Assembly (NCBI GenBank): GCA_030789695.1 | Contig: CM061139.1 | Span: 310,001-374,000 of the forward strand | Source: Scilla litardierei | Lineage: Eukaryota; Streptophyta; Magnoliopsida; Asparagales; Asparagaceae | Reading direction: 5' to 3' | Length of the DNA: 64,000 nucleotides | Shown: positions 10,571-24,600 of the stretch, in pieces | Numbering within the stretch: the stretch's first letter is position 1 | Layout: each line of letters opens with the position of its first letter | Made by a program: the position numbers and the translations under genes | The notes under the pieces: model-generated | Told to the model about the DNA's origin: nothing | The model's input: only the letters and a program-made list of their open reading frames with translations | The model's database searches: none

Positions 10571-13500
10571 AAAACGTTCAAGCACATCTTTATTCAATAC
10601 ATATAACATAGTTTATTGCACATTTCATGTCTAGGATCCTAAACATGCCTTAAGAGCACAAGATAACCGTGAAATAAATGATAGTGTAACTGTGATTCCA
10701 TTGCTTGCTCATTGAGAGAGAGAATGGGGGAGTAACACTTAACAAATGTGAGGAAATTGAAGCAGTAGTTACTTCATTGTTCATACATTTAGCTAGAAAG
10801 TCATCAATAGTTCTTTCAAATGTGAGATAAATACCTGACTTTCTATACAAGGCTTGCCATATAGAGGCAGGCTAGATTGATAATATGCATGTATACTAGA
10901 GTTATGTACGCATAGCCAATGTATCTGCCACACTTATGTCTGAAGATACATGGATACACCCTGCATACACCAGAACATATAGCCACCTCCATGCCTGACC
11001 TGAGAATTAGTGTAGGAACTGATTCCAAACCAACCCCAAACTATTTCAATATCACATCACATGCTTCGGCCTATGGGTCTTGGATTTTTCTTATTTCCAC
11101 ATACAACCCAGTAAACTTATTGGTGCCTTACACATAAATTTACATATAAACCCCTATGTTCTAAACTAGCAAAGCATGACTAATATTAATATAACATTGA
11201 TGATTTATAACAAAAAAGTTTACTCAAGCAAATAATTGGCACTTCATTGTACTAGTATTGGCATATCTCCATCCTGAATTTTCAAATTTGTCGTATCGAC
11301 GCACTCTACCGTACTGTTCCCATGGCTATACAACTGCAACCACCCACATACTTGTACACTTCGGCATATGACCATGTGACATTGAAACCCCCACTAGTAT
11401 CCTACTTAATAGAGAAACGTTCACTGATACTTCTAGTGGAGCTGATCGTTAGTTACTTGATCAATGTGAGTGACTATTGCAGATAGTCTGTCGGACTGAT
11501 AGACATGGATATGACACCAAAATCTAGAAAGAGTGGTTTGCTGAAATTTTGACTAGAGTTGAACATGAGTTCCTTGGCAAAGTGGCTGCATGCTAACCTC
11601 AACTGTAAATTAAAATCCAAGTAGCATAGCGATGGATATGAGACTACTAGATAATTCCTTTAAGAGTAGAATACAGGGACATATGTGCATTATAGTATGT
11701 ACGCATGTATATATCACTAACATATATATGGATGTTTGCATGTGTACGACTTCCAGCCATTGCTTTGGAAGGCTTGCTTTGGCATTCTTTGAATCATAAC
11801 ATTGGTGTTTGTTGCCAAAAGCTTTTGCTTTTTTTCCTTTGCATCAAAGGACTGCCTACTTCATATAAAAGCTTTTTTCTTTTGTACCTTAATTATGCTT
11901 TTACTTCCATTTTCCACCAATTCACCGACTGACAAGAGTGTCGAACTGACCACAACAGGACGGTGCTTGTAACTATACTGAATTGAGATAAAATGATTTT
12001 GCAGTACACAGAAGCATCAAGCTTTTGTATGTGAGCAATCTAGATGGGCAAACATGGAAAGTCTCGAGAATATATTAGAATAAATACAGAAAAAAGATCA
12101 AAACTAAAATTATGCCGGGGAGATCAGATGCAGCCTATTTGACACCATAGAAGCCATGATAGTGTTCTTCATGTTACAAAAAAACTGGTTTCACTGTTTG
12201 TGCTGAATTGAACCTCATCTATAGACTAGTTCAGTGGATGAAAGCATGCATAGGGTTACACGAGTAAACGCCTCAATACTTGCTCTTTGTACTTCAGCAC
12301 ATGTGGTAACACGTATTGTAGTGATGGTACTTGTTTACTTTGAAATCTTAGCAATTAGCAAGTGTTTAACAATTTGGATAATATATTGTTATCTTTAGAT
12401 ATTTGAAACTATATTATGCAAGTTTTATCACATGAAAGAAAAATATCGCCCAGATAGGATTGGTTATATTAAGAATCTCTCCAAATACTTGATTAAATAT
12501 TCTTAAAGGTTGGTTCAATTCTTTTGTTAGAGATTAAGCGTTAGTTCATTATAAAAAACGATATAACCTATTTCGCAATACCATAATATCAGAGTATGAA
12601 TGAACGAGATGTTTGTGATTTGATCAGTTCATTGTACTGTGAGGTCAAAGATATCGTCTTTTCTCTCTCATTTTTTCAATTGCTTCCTCTTGTGCCACTC
12701 TGGTGCTCCACCATTTTGGTCTCAAAGTAGGATTATCCCAGATTCATGAAGTTAATTCTTATGTTAATATCTACACCGACTACAAAAAAAATCCATTACG
12801 ACGATGACATGTATTAAGATTTGTTTTGAGGGTTGATGAACTACTTGGATATGAAGAGTGTACCACCTTGAGTTCTTTTCCTGGTTTTTATCTGACAATA
12901 AAATTCTTGTCTACCAAACATAAACAAATTTGAGAAGCATGTGCATGGTTAAAGAAAATTTTCAACACTGTCAAATTTGTTTGCCTATAAAATTTCATTT
13001 TTGATAATGGTGCATCCCTTCTTTTTACCGTTCAGTGGCATCATCCCCATCCCCATCGCCAAGATTGGTAGCGTTTCCATTTTGATTGCCATCCAAATCA
13101 CAATTTTTATTAATAACACCAAACCCAATTCTGTGCTGCTGCCTTGATCTCTGTTTCTGCATCTTCACAATTTGAATGATTGTCCTTTTGCAACCAAATT
13201 TGATATCACCAGCAGAAAAAGTACACCAAACCAGCTTCTCAAGTCATTATTTTCCCTCTAGTCTTATTCACTGCCCATGATAATAACTTCATGGCCTAAA
13301 GCTACAACTAAACAGTCCCAAATTGAACGTCTGTTTTCGCTACCATCGCTAATTGAAATCGCACATCAGGACCAATCTTTACTTCTTATGCCTTCTAATA
13401 TAAATTAGCCCATGTTACTTACAAAGTCCAACTCCTTGAGTTCATTAGTGGATAATGAAGCCTTCAAGCTTGATTTTATCAAGTTTGTAATTCCTGAACA

Positions 13501-13929
13501 AGTGCCAGTTGTGTTTCACTACTTCTTAGGGTCCTTCCAAAGGCTTGAAAATCCCTACTTCTAGTCAACAAAGACTTCAAATATAAAAGTGGGAATTGAT
13601 GCCAGGAGAGATCCGATATGCCTGTTCCACACCATGAAAACCTGAAAGCCGTTATTTTACTCTCAATGTCGACAAATCAGGTTTAGCTGCTTATGCTAAG
13701 TTCAAACTTGGTTTTAGACAGTTATCATAGCAGAAAGTTTGCATGAATTTACATGGTTTAAACCTCAACAATTTCTCAGTTTTGTAGCAGATACTGCTGA
13801 CAGTACACGTTCAGTTAGAAATCTTCTGATTTAGTAGTTATCTTTAGACATAAAGTTAATCGCTTGTTATCTTTAGAAATTTAGTACTATCTGCTTACTC
13901 TCATAATATAAAAGGCAAAAGTATTATAG
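10571..13929. other. Intron 7 sequence without recognised genes
   Basis: AT-rich, unique-looking intron DNA. No exon of the helicase was found here on the minus strand. Two stretches, about 12090-12420 and 13595-13890, are similar to each other (agatc...atgcc...acaccat...gaa order, then GTTATCTTTAGA), suggesting an old duplication. Confidence 0.4.
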
Positions 13930-14056
13930 GTAGTATAAAAATTTTATTATTCTTGGTTTTTTGAGAATAGGCTGTAGCATAATGCAAGCGGGATTTAAAC
14001 ATCAGACTTCTTGGCCACTGCTAAGAGATTGAACCATTAAGCTGCAACAGCACCAA
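13930..14056 (-). mobile_element. Possible tRNA-derived SINE
   Basis: On the minus strand there is a box-A-like CAGCTTAATGGTTC and, about 45 bp on, a box-B-like GTTTAAATCCC, then a body ending in an A/T-rich tail near 13930. The spacing fits a tRNA-like pol III promoter. The boxes deviate from consensus and no clear target duplication was found. Confidence 0.4.
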
Positions 14057-15033
14057 TATTATTCAATATTACCTTAGATAACAAAGTTTTTCAAATATTT
14101 AACTGGAATCTTTTCTTAGAGAATAAATTAAAGTATAGGACATAGCCTTCTTCATCTACCCAGACTACGGGACAATAAAACTTGGATCTTTGCATGTTGA
14201 TCTGGTGATAGGATGATGTCATTTCTCTTCCTAGAGTGAAGCCATCAGTCCTCATGGTGTGAGCCACAACTTTTGTAACTTCTTTTTCCTTCTGTTTATT
14301 TATATTTGCTCACATGTCCCTCTAGTATCACAATCATATGCAGAAATCAGAAGCCAAACTAGACACAAATTTACTTCAGTTTGTAGTGCTCCATTCTCAC
14401 TCAGCCTCTCTGTATGTCCTCACCAAAAGCCTTAATTAGTTGAAGTGAGACTATATAGATCTGCGATAGCATCATGGTCCACAGACTTTGAAATATGGCA
14501 GCTGAAAACAAAGTATTGCATCAGTAACGCCGCAACATACCATGAAAACAAAGGCTTGGTTAAGTTTTATAACTCTTATTTACTCCTCGATCATTTTCTT
14601 CATTTTATACTGGCAAGGGAAGGGTTAAAGAGAAATGTTTTCTTGATGTAAATCATCCAACTTGCACAACATGTCAGAAGACTAAAATACAAATTTCAAG
14701 TGTATATATATTATCTACCCCAATGCAACTTAACATGTCAAAAATCATTTCCTTTTCATATGTTCTATAGTGTCATCTTTGAAAAGAAACATTCCCTCGA
14801 TAGGCTACATTGCATGTTAAATTTTAGACACTGATCCTAGAAAGCACTAATAAAAATATAGCATTATTGTATCAATGAAAGCGATTTTTTATGTATAATT
14901 TCCTTCCCGAAACAAAGTTTTACAGTGGCATCTAATTACATGTCTAATACGGTAGATATGCAAAAATTGAATAGACACTTCCAACTGGATCGCCAACAAA
15001 TAATTATATTTTGTTTATGCTGAATCTCAATAC
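14057..15033. other. Intron 7, proximal part next to exon 7
   Basis: AT-rich intron sequence with no open frame or repeat that I recognise. It contains the exon 7 donor side at 15033. Confidence 0.4.
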
Positions 15034-15221
15034 CTGTAAGGAGAAAGGCGTTCAACGAGGTTGTCAACAGCAATATTTGAAGAAGCACATGCAAGTATCT
15101 TGGATCCACGTTTAATTTCTTGTAAGATAATTTCCACAACCGTCGTCGTCTTCCCAGTTCCAGGAGGCCCATGAAGGAGAAACACACTTTTAGATCTGAG
15201 TGCCTTTGATATTGCATCTTT
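15034..15221 (-). CDS. SMUBP2: SMUBP-2 exon 7 (Walker A and motif Ia)
   Basis: 62 codons plus two bases, the start of RecA-like domain 1A. It begins [10 protein letters not shown], has [18 protein letters not shown] (Walker A Lys at about residue 245) and [19 protein letters not shown] (motif Ia). The acceptor is TTGAAG|AAA. The donor is TACAG|GTATTG, so it is the first phase-2 junction. No candidate for the next exon, which should encode the GHPARLL-type segment, was seen on the minus strand down to position 1, so intron 7 is probably longer than 15,033 bp. Confidence 0.95.
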
Positions 15222-15601
15222 CTTCAAGAAAAAGAAAAGGTCCAGATTATTTAAGAAAACATTTCCTTATACATGATAATTAAGTACAGTTCCATAATAT
15301 TGGTGTAAACATAAACATAAATTAAAGAAAAATTTATTCAAGTTTATTTTAAGCGGGATTTGGTAATTATCAAGAACTAATCAAAGCATGTTTTCATTAA
15401 AATTTATGAACTCCAAAATTATTGCTCTCTTATACACAAATTAATCAGCCATTCTTAAGTTGTGATTCAATATAACTACTAACAATCCAATCAAGACTTT
15501 CCTCTAAAATTTCTCAAGCTATGATTAATCTACTATAACAATATCCCTCCGTTATCTTTCTTTTTCTTTTTAGGTGTAACCATACACATGTATGAACTAA
15601 G

Positions 15602-15637
<36 letters not shown>

Positions 15638-18600
15638 TAGAAATAACCCGTGCACATAGTGCACGGTGACCCAAGAAAAAACCCACACACAAGATGTAGT
15701 GCATGCCTGCTACCGACAAAAGATCGAGAAGTGTGTGTGGCCCGGGTATCGTCGGGAGGAAGGACTCGTGCACGACCGAAAAAGAGCGAAAAGTGTGGGT
15801 GTGTGTCGTCGGGGGTAAAAGAGGTTAAATTGCAAACAAACTTTAGGAGGCAAAGTGCATAAATCCCACCCCAAACCACAGGGGTATAAAAGGGAAAAAG
15901 CATGTGTAAAAGTGCAAAAACGCAAGGGGCCAAAGTGAAAAACGACCGATGGCAAACCCGTAAATAAGTGGAATAGTGATGGACATTTGGCTTTAATTAA
16001 ACAGCAATGGCGAGCTTGCAAATAATGGGACTGAGGGTGGCTTTTGTTTGGCTTCTCCACAAACTCATCCCAAACCCAAAACCCAAGCCCTTACCCCCAC
16101 CAAGAGGGGCCCACCATGCCCATGTGATACAACCTAGGCCACCATTTGTCCTAGTGAGACAAAGGTGTGGCCCACTTTTTGTCCCATGGAGACATGGATG
16201 TTTGTCTCCATCCCTCAAGTGTAAGATAACACAAAATTAACACCTACCTATTCAGGTGTTTATGTGTTCCACTAGTATGAGCATGCTTGAGTTTTGATAA
16301 GAAAGCCTTCAATCATTCAATGATGGTAGCATCGGTGTGGCTACAAAAATTAACATTCTATTAACCAAGTTATCAACTATATGTATCAGTGATTTAAATA
16401 TCGGCTGATACGGCCGATAAATCAGGATTGACTCCCAGCCGATACGATACCGCGGTATTTGGCGGAAAAACCCCAATAACCATATTAATCGGCCGATATT
16501 GCCCAACATATTGGGCCGATATCAACAAATAAAGTCCATTACTATGCAAGAAGGATTTGCAAATTTTTTAAACAGCTTTCGATCGATTCGATCCAAACCC
16601 ATTTGAATTAATATCCTAATTAATGATGAAATCGCCAAATAATCCCGAGATCAGCTCTAATATCTCTTTCTTTGCTGTCCGCGCTCGTCCGACAAAAGCT
16701 AAGGTTTTTGTTTTTCGAATCTTTCGAGTCGTCGTCGTCCAACCTAAATTTAAGGTAAAATCAAAATAAAATGTAAGTGTTTAGTTTTTTCCGACTAGAG
16801 TTTTTTCATTTTTTGGGAAATTTTTCATTAATTGATTTTTTCTTTAATCTTCTTCGCTCTATTCTTCTTCTTCATTCTTTAAGCTACGGTGCAGGTTGCA
16901 GCCTCTTCTTCTCCTCCTCCTCCTCTTCCTATGTGGTTGTTGCCTCTTCTTCTTCTGGGCAGCTGTTGTCGCTTCTTCCTCTTATTATATGCGGCTGCTC
17001 CCGCTTTTTCTTCTTCTCCGATTCTTTGATTTTATTCAATGTTTTTAGATTGAGACTTGAGACTTGAGACTTGGAATAACATTCTTGGATACTAATGATC
17101 GATTGAGACTTGAGAAATATTTCGATGACGACATTGTTCTGAGAAAATCGTGAAATGTACATAGATGATTATAAAATAAAACCGATTCCAATTAATCTTT
17201 GTATGCAAGTATTGGGCCATGCTTAGTAGCCTATTGCCTTTTGGAGATATAACACTTGGAATGATTGGTGGTTCATGTATTCACGTGTATACTTAGATAA
17301 CTTCGCTTAAATCCAATATTTGATAATGGGGATTATCCCTTACAGGCTACGGCTATCGCATATGTCAGATTCTTGACAATAGATATTGACACGATGATAT
17401 TGTTTTTGACTATAAATAGTCGTCTTTTGATTCTTGAATATATGATATGTATATGTAAATCCCACAATTATTTCCAATCATAAGTCCTGATATGTTTTAA
17501 TTTTTTATGATATGTTTTAAATTTTTTTAAAGTTTTTGTATCTTAAATTTTAATCTAATAATTTTCTAATGTTTGTCCTCTTTGATAGTAGATTTTGAAA
17601 ATGTCTTCCGGAACATCTAGCAAGCCATCATCTGATGCAGGAGAACAAATTTTTAAGATCATGGGGAGAAATTAACATCTAATAAAATGATATGCAAGTT
17701 TTGTGAGCATGCCATGAGCGACAGTATTAGCCGTTTCAAAACACATCTTGCAGGAAAGAGAGGAAATGCCGCTTCTTGCATAAAAGTTCCTGGGGAGGTT
17801 AGGCTTAAGGTCATTAAGCCTAAGGTCATTGATATATTACAAGCCACACAGACATCGTAAGAGGTGAAGGAATCAAAACTTCAAACTATTAGAGATGAAG
17901 TGGTAATTGAAAATGAGAATGTTGAAGTAGATTCCTCCCATAAAGCCAGTCAAGGTCATGAAAGTCTAAGGTTCAGAGAAGACCGATGGACAGGCATATG
18001 CATGCTCAAGCAACGAGGAAGATGGAGCAGTCGTGGAAGGAGAAAGGTAAAGGGGTGCAAACCGCCCTTAATGAACACTGGAAGAAGAAAGAAAGAGAAG
18101 ATGGGTACGATTGGATCGCACGATGCATATTTGAGACATGGTCATCATACGCTATGGTGTATCATTTATCTTTTGGACAGATATTGCAAGTTGTTGGCAA
18201 ATATGGATCAAACTTGAAAGATCATACATCTTATGAGATAGCTGAGAAGTATTTTCCTACAGAAGTAGCTTCTAAGAATGAGAAGTTGGAAGCTTTTCTC
18301 GAGATATGTAAACTGCACGGTTGTAGTTAGGGCTGTTGACGAACGAGCTTGAACGAGCTTGAACATGAAGCTTGGTTTTGTTCATGAACAAAATCCATGT
18401 TCAAGCTCTGTTCGTTTACTAACCGAGCTCTAAAAACATGTTCAAGCTTGTTCGTTAAGCTTACCGAACGAACGTTAACAAACGTAAACGAACATTTACC
18501 GAGCTTGTTCACGAGTAGTTCATCGAACGTTCTGTTCATTAACAAGACTTATCGAGCTTATTCGTGAACATGTTCATGAACATGTTCATAAACACACAAT

Positions 18601-21600
18601 TAATATTGTTCATGAACATATTTTCAAACGAACAAACAAACGTCAATTTTTTAATCAGGAATAATAATATTTAACCCTAATTGCCAATGACTAAATCAAT
18701 AAAATAAAAGGATTAAATATTTGCAAGACAAAAACAAACAAATCTAGCATAATAGCTCCATAAATTCCATTACAAACATCCATTCCAAGCATAGTTAAAA
18801 TATAATATTTGTCTAAATGCAATACAATGTAAGAACCCAATATACTAACAATTCCACCATTAATGTATTATAATGAACACTTAACGAGCATGTTCATGAA
18901 CATCACTTAACGAGCTTGTTCACGAACATCACTTAACGAGCTTGTTCACGAACATTTAACGAGCTTGTTCATGAACATAAATGAACGAACACAGTTATGT
19001 TCAAGCTCTGTTCGTTTACTAACCGAGCTCTAAAAATTTGTTCAAGCTTGTTCATTAAGCTTTCCGAACGAACGTAAACGAACATGTACCGAGCTTGTTC
19101 ACGAGTAGTTCGTCGAACGTTCTGTTCGTCAACAGCCCTAGTTGTAGTCTTATGGCAGATTGTTGCACTGCCAGGAGGACTATACACATAATTAATATTT
19201 TCGTCCATGCTTATCCTATAACGATATTCTATGATTCTAAGAACACATCTAAGGATATGCATGATGGCAAATATATTTATGATCTGGTGAATGTAACATT
19301 TGAGAAGTTAGAAAACAATCAATTGTTCAAATTGTGACCGATAACGCATCGAACAATATGTTTATAATGAAGTTGTTAGCTGTGAGACGTCCCTCTATTT
19401 TCTGAACTTACTATACTGTGCAAATATTAAACCTCTCATTACATGATATTGGAAAGCTGAAGCATATCTGCAATGCAATTTTAGATGCAAGGGTTGACAT
19501 AATCTACATGTATGTCCATACTATCGTGCTTGATATGATGGGTGAGAAGATTTGGGACGATCTCGGTAGGCCGATGTTACGGCTTTGCTACAGCATTTTT
19601 GTCATTGCAAAGCTTGCAGGAAAAGACGTCCAAATTGAAGGCTTTTGTCAACTCCAATAAATGGAAAGAGTTGAAGTTCTACATGACAGCTCAAGCAAGA
19701 AATCGAAAAATCAAATATCTTATACCTAATTTCAATTTGTTATTTGCTTTGCATATTATTGGAATTAAAAGTTAAATAACTAATTGATATATTTGAGTAA
19801 CTTTGTCCTTTGTATGTATACATGATCATCAATAGCCGTTCATTTTGGAAGAATGTGACACTGATATTGAACATTTTTGATCCTATTGTCAATGTTTTTT
19901 GAAGAGAAGATATCAACACTGCATCAATGGGGTGGTTGTATAGGGACTTCGACATGTGCAAGGAGATTGCGATTAATTTGAAGCATGATGAGAAAAACGT
20001 CAGGTAAATCACTATTCTAATTGATAGCAGATGGAAGGATAAGCTGAAAACTCATTTACATATGGCAGGTCATTTGTTAAACCCGTATTTTTATTTAAAA
20101 ACGAGAGGTATTGATGAAGATGGTGCCTTTGCTGATGAACAAAGTGCATGTTTAGGTTGTATGTCAATGATCCTGAGATGCGAGACAAAATTAACTTCCA
20201 GAAGCCACTGTATCAAAATCAAAGCGGATCTTTTTAGTATGGAAATAGCGCAAACGCAAGCTAAAAATCCTGCACTTGATCCAGGTATAGCTAAGAAACT
20301 AATATCAATTTCATATTCATATTATAGCAGCTTTTGATATTTTAAAGTTTAAACTAAAAGAATTTTGATTTTAAGTTTTTATTTTTAGTTAATTGATAGC
20401 TTTTGCATAGCGGCACGACGCCTGATTTGAAGATGGCCATGCAAAACTTGAGATTGACCTGGTTGTGAAAGAAATTGGAGTATTTTGATATATTAAACAT
20501 TTAAATAAAGTTTCTTTTATATCATCCATTAAACATATCCATATTTCTCATGATGTCTAATTGATTATTGTATTTTCATTAACAGATTCACACAAAAAGA
20601 AGTAATAGACTAAGTACCAATAAATTGAAAGATTTAGTCTATGTCAACTTCAATCACAGCTGAAAGGAAGATTTGAGAGCAGAAACACAAATATCCTAGC
20701 AGCGCATTCCATTACGGAGGGCAAGGTAGCCGAGTGGATGTCTCAAAAATCAGATGATGCTTCTATTGGTTTAGATGAAGAGGATTATGAAGTCTTCTCT
20801 AGGAAAAAGCTGACATGGAGACAAGTTGAAGAAGCGATGGGGGTTGACCCAACGCGAAGGGCTAGTAAAAATTAAAGATTATAAAGAAAGGAAAAGCCAT
20901 CACATCATCATCATGGAAGGAAAAGGGGAAGAAGCAAATGCTTGTGAAAATTTTAGGTTCTGATTCATGGTGTTTCCCAGAAACATCTTCAAATAGTTCT
21001 GATTCTGATGCGGAAGCAGCTTAATATGCTAAAAATATTCGTCCAAGAGACGTGCAGAATGAGCGTGTTACATAATGTGAGGTAAGTCATTCTTTCGGGT
21101 AATCTTTTAATTCATTTTCTTTTCATGCAATATTTTAAGTTTTAATATTTTATTAATTTATAGACTTGCAGTATTACATACTCGTATGATAATTATAGCA
21201 GTAACTTAATATATTTATCGTAACTTTATGTGATCCTATTGCTAATATTTTGGTAATAGGAACAATCATGGATATTCATGATATTGTAATTTTATATTTA
21301 TCATGTCCGATATGAGCAACCTGATATTTACACATATCCCCGATTTATCCCACGATGTCCGATATCGGATATCTGATATGACCAATCTGATACGATACCG
21401 ACATCCGATATTTAAAACATTGATATGTAAAACATAAAATTAACGCCTACCAGCCATCAGTGTGGCCATATAAATTCTCCTACCAACAATTTCTTTCACA
21501 ATGAAATTTTCAAGATATAAATCTTTAGATCAAAAATACCTAAGGAACCTGCATACATGCTCGATGCCGAATGATGGGTGGTGGCTCAGGTGTCTCCGAC

Positions 21601-24600
21601 GAGAAGGTCGTGGTTGCTAGGGCATTGGCTCTGAAAAGTCATAGCAATAGCTGTAGTGGCTCAACAGCGGTTCGGTAATGGGCAGAGAAAGAGAGAGTTG
21701 ATGGAGATGGGTGGTGTGGATGATAATGTTGTGGTTGATGATGATGATGATGATGATGCGAACCTAGATCTGGATCTGAAATTCAGATCTGAATATAAAG
21801 ATTAAGAGAACTAAAAAAGTACTACTCGTTAAATAAATGACTAGGAATGGAAGATACAAATAACTAACACTTAATCTAAGTAAATAGGAAATCCTAATAC
21901 AAGGGATCTAAGGAATAACTAGAAAATGAACTTTCTTTCACAATTTTCCCATCCCATAAACTAGGGCTGGCTGGCTGGCCTCTTATAATCACGACTGTAG
22001 TGTGCAAAGTAATTCTCTGCTAACTAGTTGTGTGCATAGCAATTTCCCTCCAATTCTCAGCTGCATCACTACTTCGCCCCTGAAAACCCACCTTGTCCTC
22101 AAGGTGCTGCTTGAAGTCCGTAGGTTCACCATTCCGCCAGGTCGATTTCAAACCTCCTCCCGGGTCAAACGGATGGGATTGGTCCCTACCGCTTTCAACG
22201 ACGTCCGAAAAACTATCGTCGGGCCAAGGTGGGATCCACAAGGCGTCATCAGGCCCCCACAAATACTCTGGGGGATCGTCGTCGTGGTCGTACTGCTGAA
22301 ATCCTCCTCTGGGCCCCACCGGTAGCTGAAAGTATGGCGTATGAGCTGTTCGGGCCCCATATTGTGCCCCAGGCGGTGCTGGCGAGGTCGGAGAGTGCTG
22401 TCGGGCCCCCGAGAAGTGCGACGGGCCCACCTGCAGGTCGGGCGTCCCTTGGAAGGGGACGCGCTGGCTGGTCGAAGCCCCTTGAGGGGCGGGCGGCAGG
22501 TCCCGCCCCTCCTGGGGGTTCGCCAACCCCCCAAAAAACTGCCGGAGGGGTGGCCACCCCCCTCCGTTGGCCGGCGCACCTCCCCGTGGCGGGGAGGTCG
22601 CCGGAAATGCTCCCCAATTGTCTGGATCCGCGACGATTCGCTGTTTGGGGTGCTGGCCTTCGTCTTCGACATCTTCCGGAACCTCTTCATTAGATTCCAG
22701 ATCTGCATCTGAAGATTCCAGATCTGCATCGCCAACAGCCGCCACCTTCGGATTTGAATCTGAAAATTTCAGATCTGGATCTGGTACTGAAAATCCAGAT
22801 CTGGATCTGAAAATTCCAGATTTGGATCTGGTAATTCCAGATCTGGATCTGAAACTTGAAGATCTTTCCTTGTCGACAAAGATGGCTCCTTTTTGCTTTG
22901 ATCCATCTTTGAGTTGAAATTCATGGACAACGCCGATATTGCCTCCGCTATCGTCGCCAATTTTGTTTCAGTTTTCACTTGATTCTCATTTATTTCCTCT
23001 CTGATCCGTTCCATATATCGGATGCTCGCCCTGGATCTAGTGCTCTGATACCAATTGATGCGAACCTAGATCTGGATCTGAAATTCAGATCTGAATATAA
23101 AGATTAAAACAACTAAAAAGTACTACTCGTTAAATAAATGACTATGAATGGAAGAGACAATTAACTAACACTTAATCTAAGGAAATAGGAAATCCTAATA
23201 CAAGATATCTAAGGAATAATAAACTAGAAAATGAACTTTCTTTCACAATTTTCCCATCCTCATAAACTAGGGCCGGCTGGCCTCTTATAATCACGACTGT
23301 AGTGTGCAAAGTAATTCTCTGCCAACTTGTTGTGTGCATAGCAATTTCCCTCCAATTCTCAGCCGCATCAGATGAGAATGATAAAGATGATGTGATGCTG
23401 ATGGTGATGGTGGTGGTAATGGTCAAGATAATCAGAAATGGGATAGCGATAGATGGTGACCCCATCTCCGATGATCATGAGAAGGAAACATGATAGGGAG
23501 CAGTGGTGATTCGGCTCCAGCGACGGGCGACTCAGGTAAGTGTTTGCTTTGCTTTGTTTTTCTTTTTTGGAGGAGATGAGTTCAGGAGGAAGAAGGTGCT
23601 GACCGAATGCTCAGCTGAAAGAATGAGGGAGAGAAGATGAGATATAAGTGATCAGTTAGGTTAATATTTATAAAACTTATATTAAGTTTGGTTTATTATT
23701 TAATTAATTCTATTAATTATTTAACTGTTTAAGATAATAAAAGATTACTCAGTGGCGTAAATGAAGTTAGTGTGGTAGTAGGAGAGGGGTTACAGGTGAC
23801 AATGGGCAATAGGCTTAGGTGGTAGTGTTTAAGTTAATAAAAGATTAGTAAGGGGCATAAATGAAGTTAGTAGGGTGTAGTATGAGAGGGGTTACAGGAG
23901 ACAATGGGCAGTGGGCTTAGGTGGGTTGCAGGTCAGGCTTGGGATACGGGTTAAAGACTCCTGCTAAATGGTTTATTTAAAAATTAAATTAAAAATATAA
24001 ATAAAATCCTGAAAATCCTGAAAATTTCCAAATATATATAAATTAAAATCGATATTCATCTGAAACTTTTACAAATTATTCATTTACAAAAATATATGAG
24101 GTTAGGTTAGGGACATTACATATTGGGCTTTGAGTTTGGGTTAGGGCTTTTGTTTGGGCTTTTGTTTGGGCTTTCAAGTTTGTAGGTTAACAAGTTTTAA
24201 GCTAAAACAATTAAATAAAAATTCAGAAAAATATGAAATAAAATCCTTAAAATTATAACGAAACATGCATAATAATTTCGGTATTTAAAAACAATTTACT
24301 TTACTACAAAATAATATAAAGAGTATTAGGACCGTTACATCCTACCCTTCTTAGCAGAATTTCGTCCTCAAAATTCTTAAAAAGTTATAGGAAAGAAAAC
24401 AAGTGTTAGATTGCGGTATCGCTTGCCATCTTCATCCTTTCCGCATCCATAATCAAACAAGAATAGGCACGAAGGAAAGGATATCCAAGATGGATGGAAA
24501 AATATCTAAGTAAATTAAGAAGGGATTCCGAGGTTTCCAGAGATTCATTGTATGGAGGATAATATAGAATGCAGTTTTTGAAATGGTACAAATAAAAAAT

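Larger units (their letters stand above)
16387..21422 (+). mobile_element. hAT element carrying a degenerate BED/hAT transposase
   Basis: About 5.0 kb with inverted ends CAGTGATTTAAATATCGG and CCGATATTTAAAACATTG, flanked by ATATGTAT (16379-16386) and ATATGTAA (21423-21430), an 8-bp duplication with one mismatch. Both ends carry many CGATATC/GATACG subterminal motifs. The interior has transposase remnants in the order BED finger, DUF659-like, hAT C-terminal dimerisation. A second hAT element is inserted at 18328-19140. Confidence 0.85.
21754..23370 (-). mobile_element. Non-autonomous LTR retrotransposon with gag-like ORF (family N1)
   Basis: Complete 1617-bp element with two LTRs of exactly 315 bp (21754-22068 and 23056-23370), ends TGATGCG and CGCATCA, and a 5-bp duplication GATGA (21749-21753 and 23371-23375). 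The primer site TGGTATCAGAGC (initiator Met tRNA type) is at 23042-23053, and a polypurine-type AGGGGCGAAGTAG sits against the left LTR. The interior holds only a gag-like reading frame and no protease, RT or integrase, so it must borrow these from another element. It sits in a GAT microsatellite at 21733-21757. Confidence 0.93.
21431..24119 (-). mobile_element. Ty3 LTR remnant, minus strand, host of nested insertions
   Basis: On the minus strand an LTR-type start TGTAATGTCCCTAACC lies at 24119, with leader-like C/T-rich sequence toward 23500. The sequence resumes left of the nested element (21754-23370) at 21431-21748 with similar composition. Only short unconserved ORFs. The left limit is not defined. 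Confidence 0.4.

Noticed and set aside
1..15033. Further helicase exons (motif II DEGAQ, GHPARLL segment)
   Set aside because: I read the minus strand for these segments and found none, so the rest of the gene is placed outside the window.
22229..22712. 154- and 123-codon plus-strand frames
   Set aside because: Antisense shadows of the gag-like frame of element N1, which has the conserved PEYLW box and HLEDKV tail.
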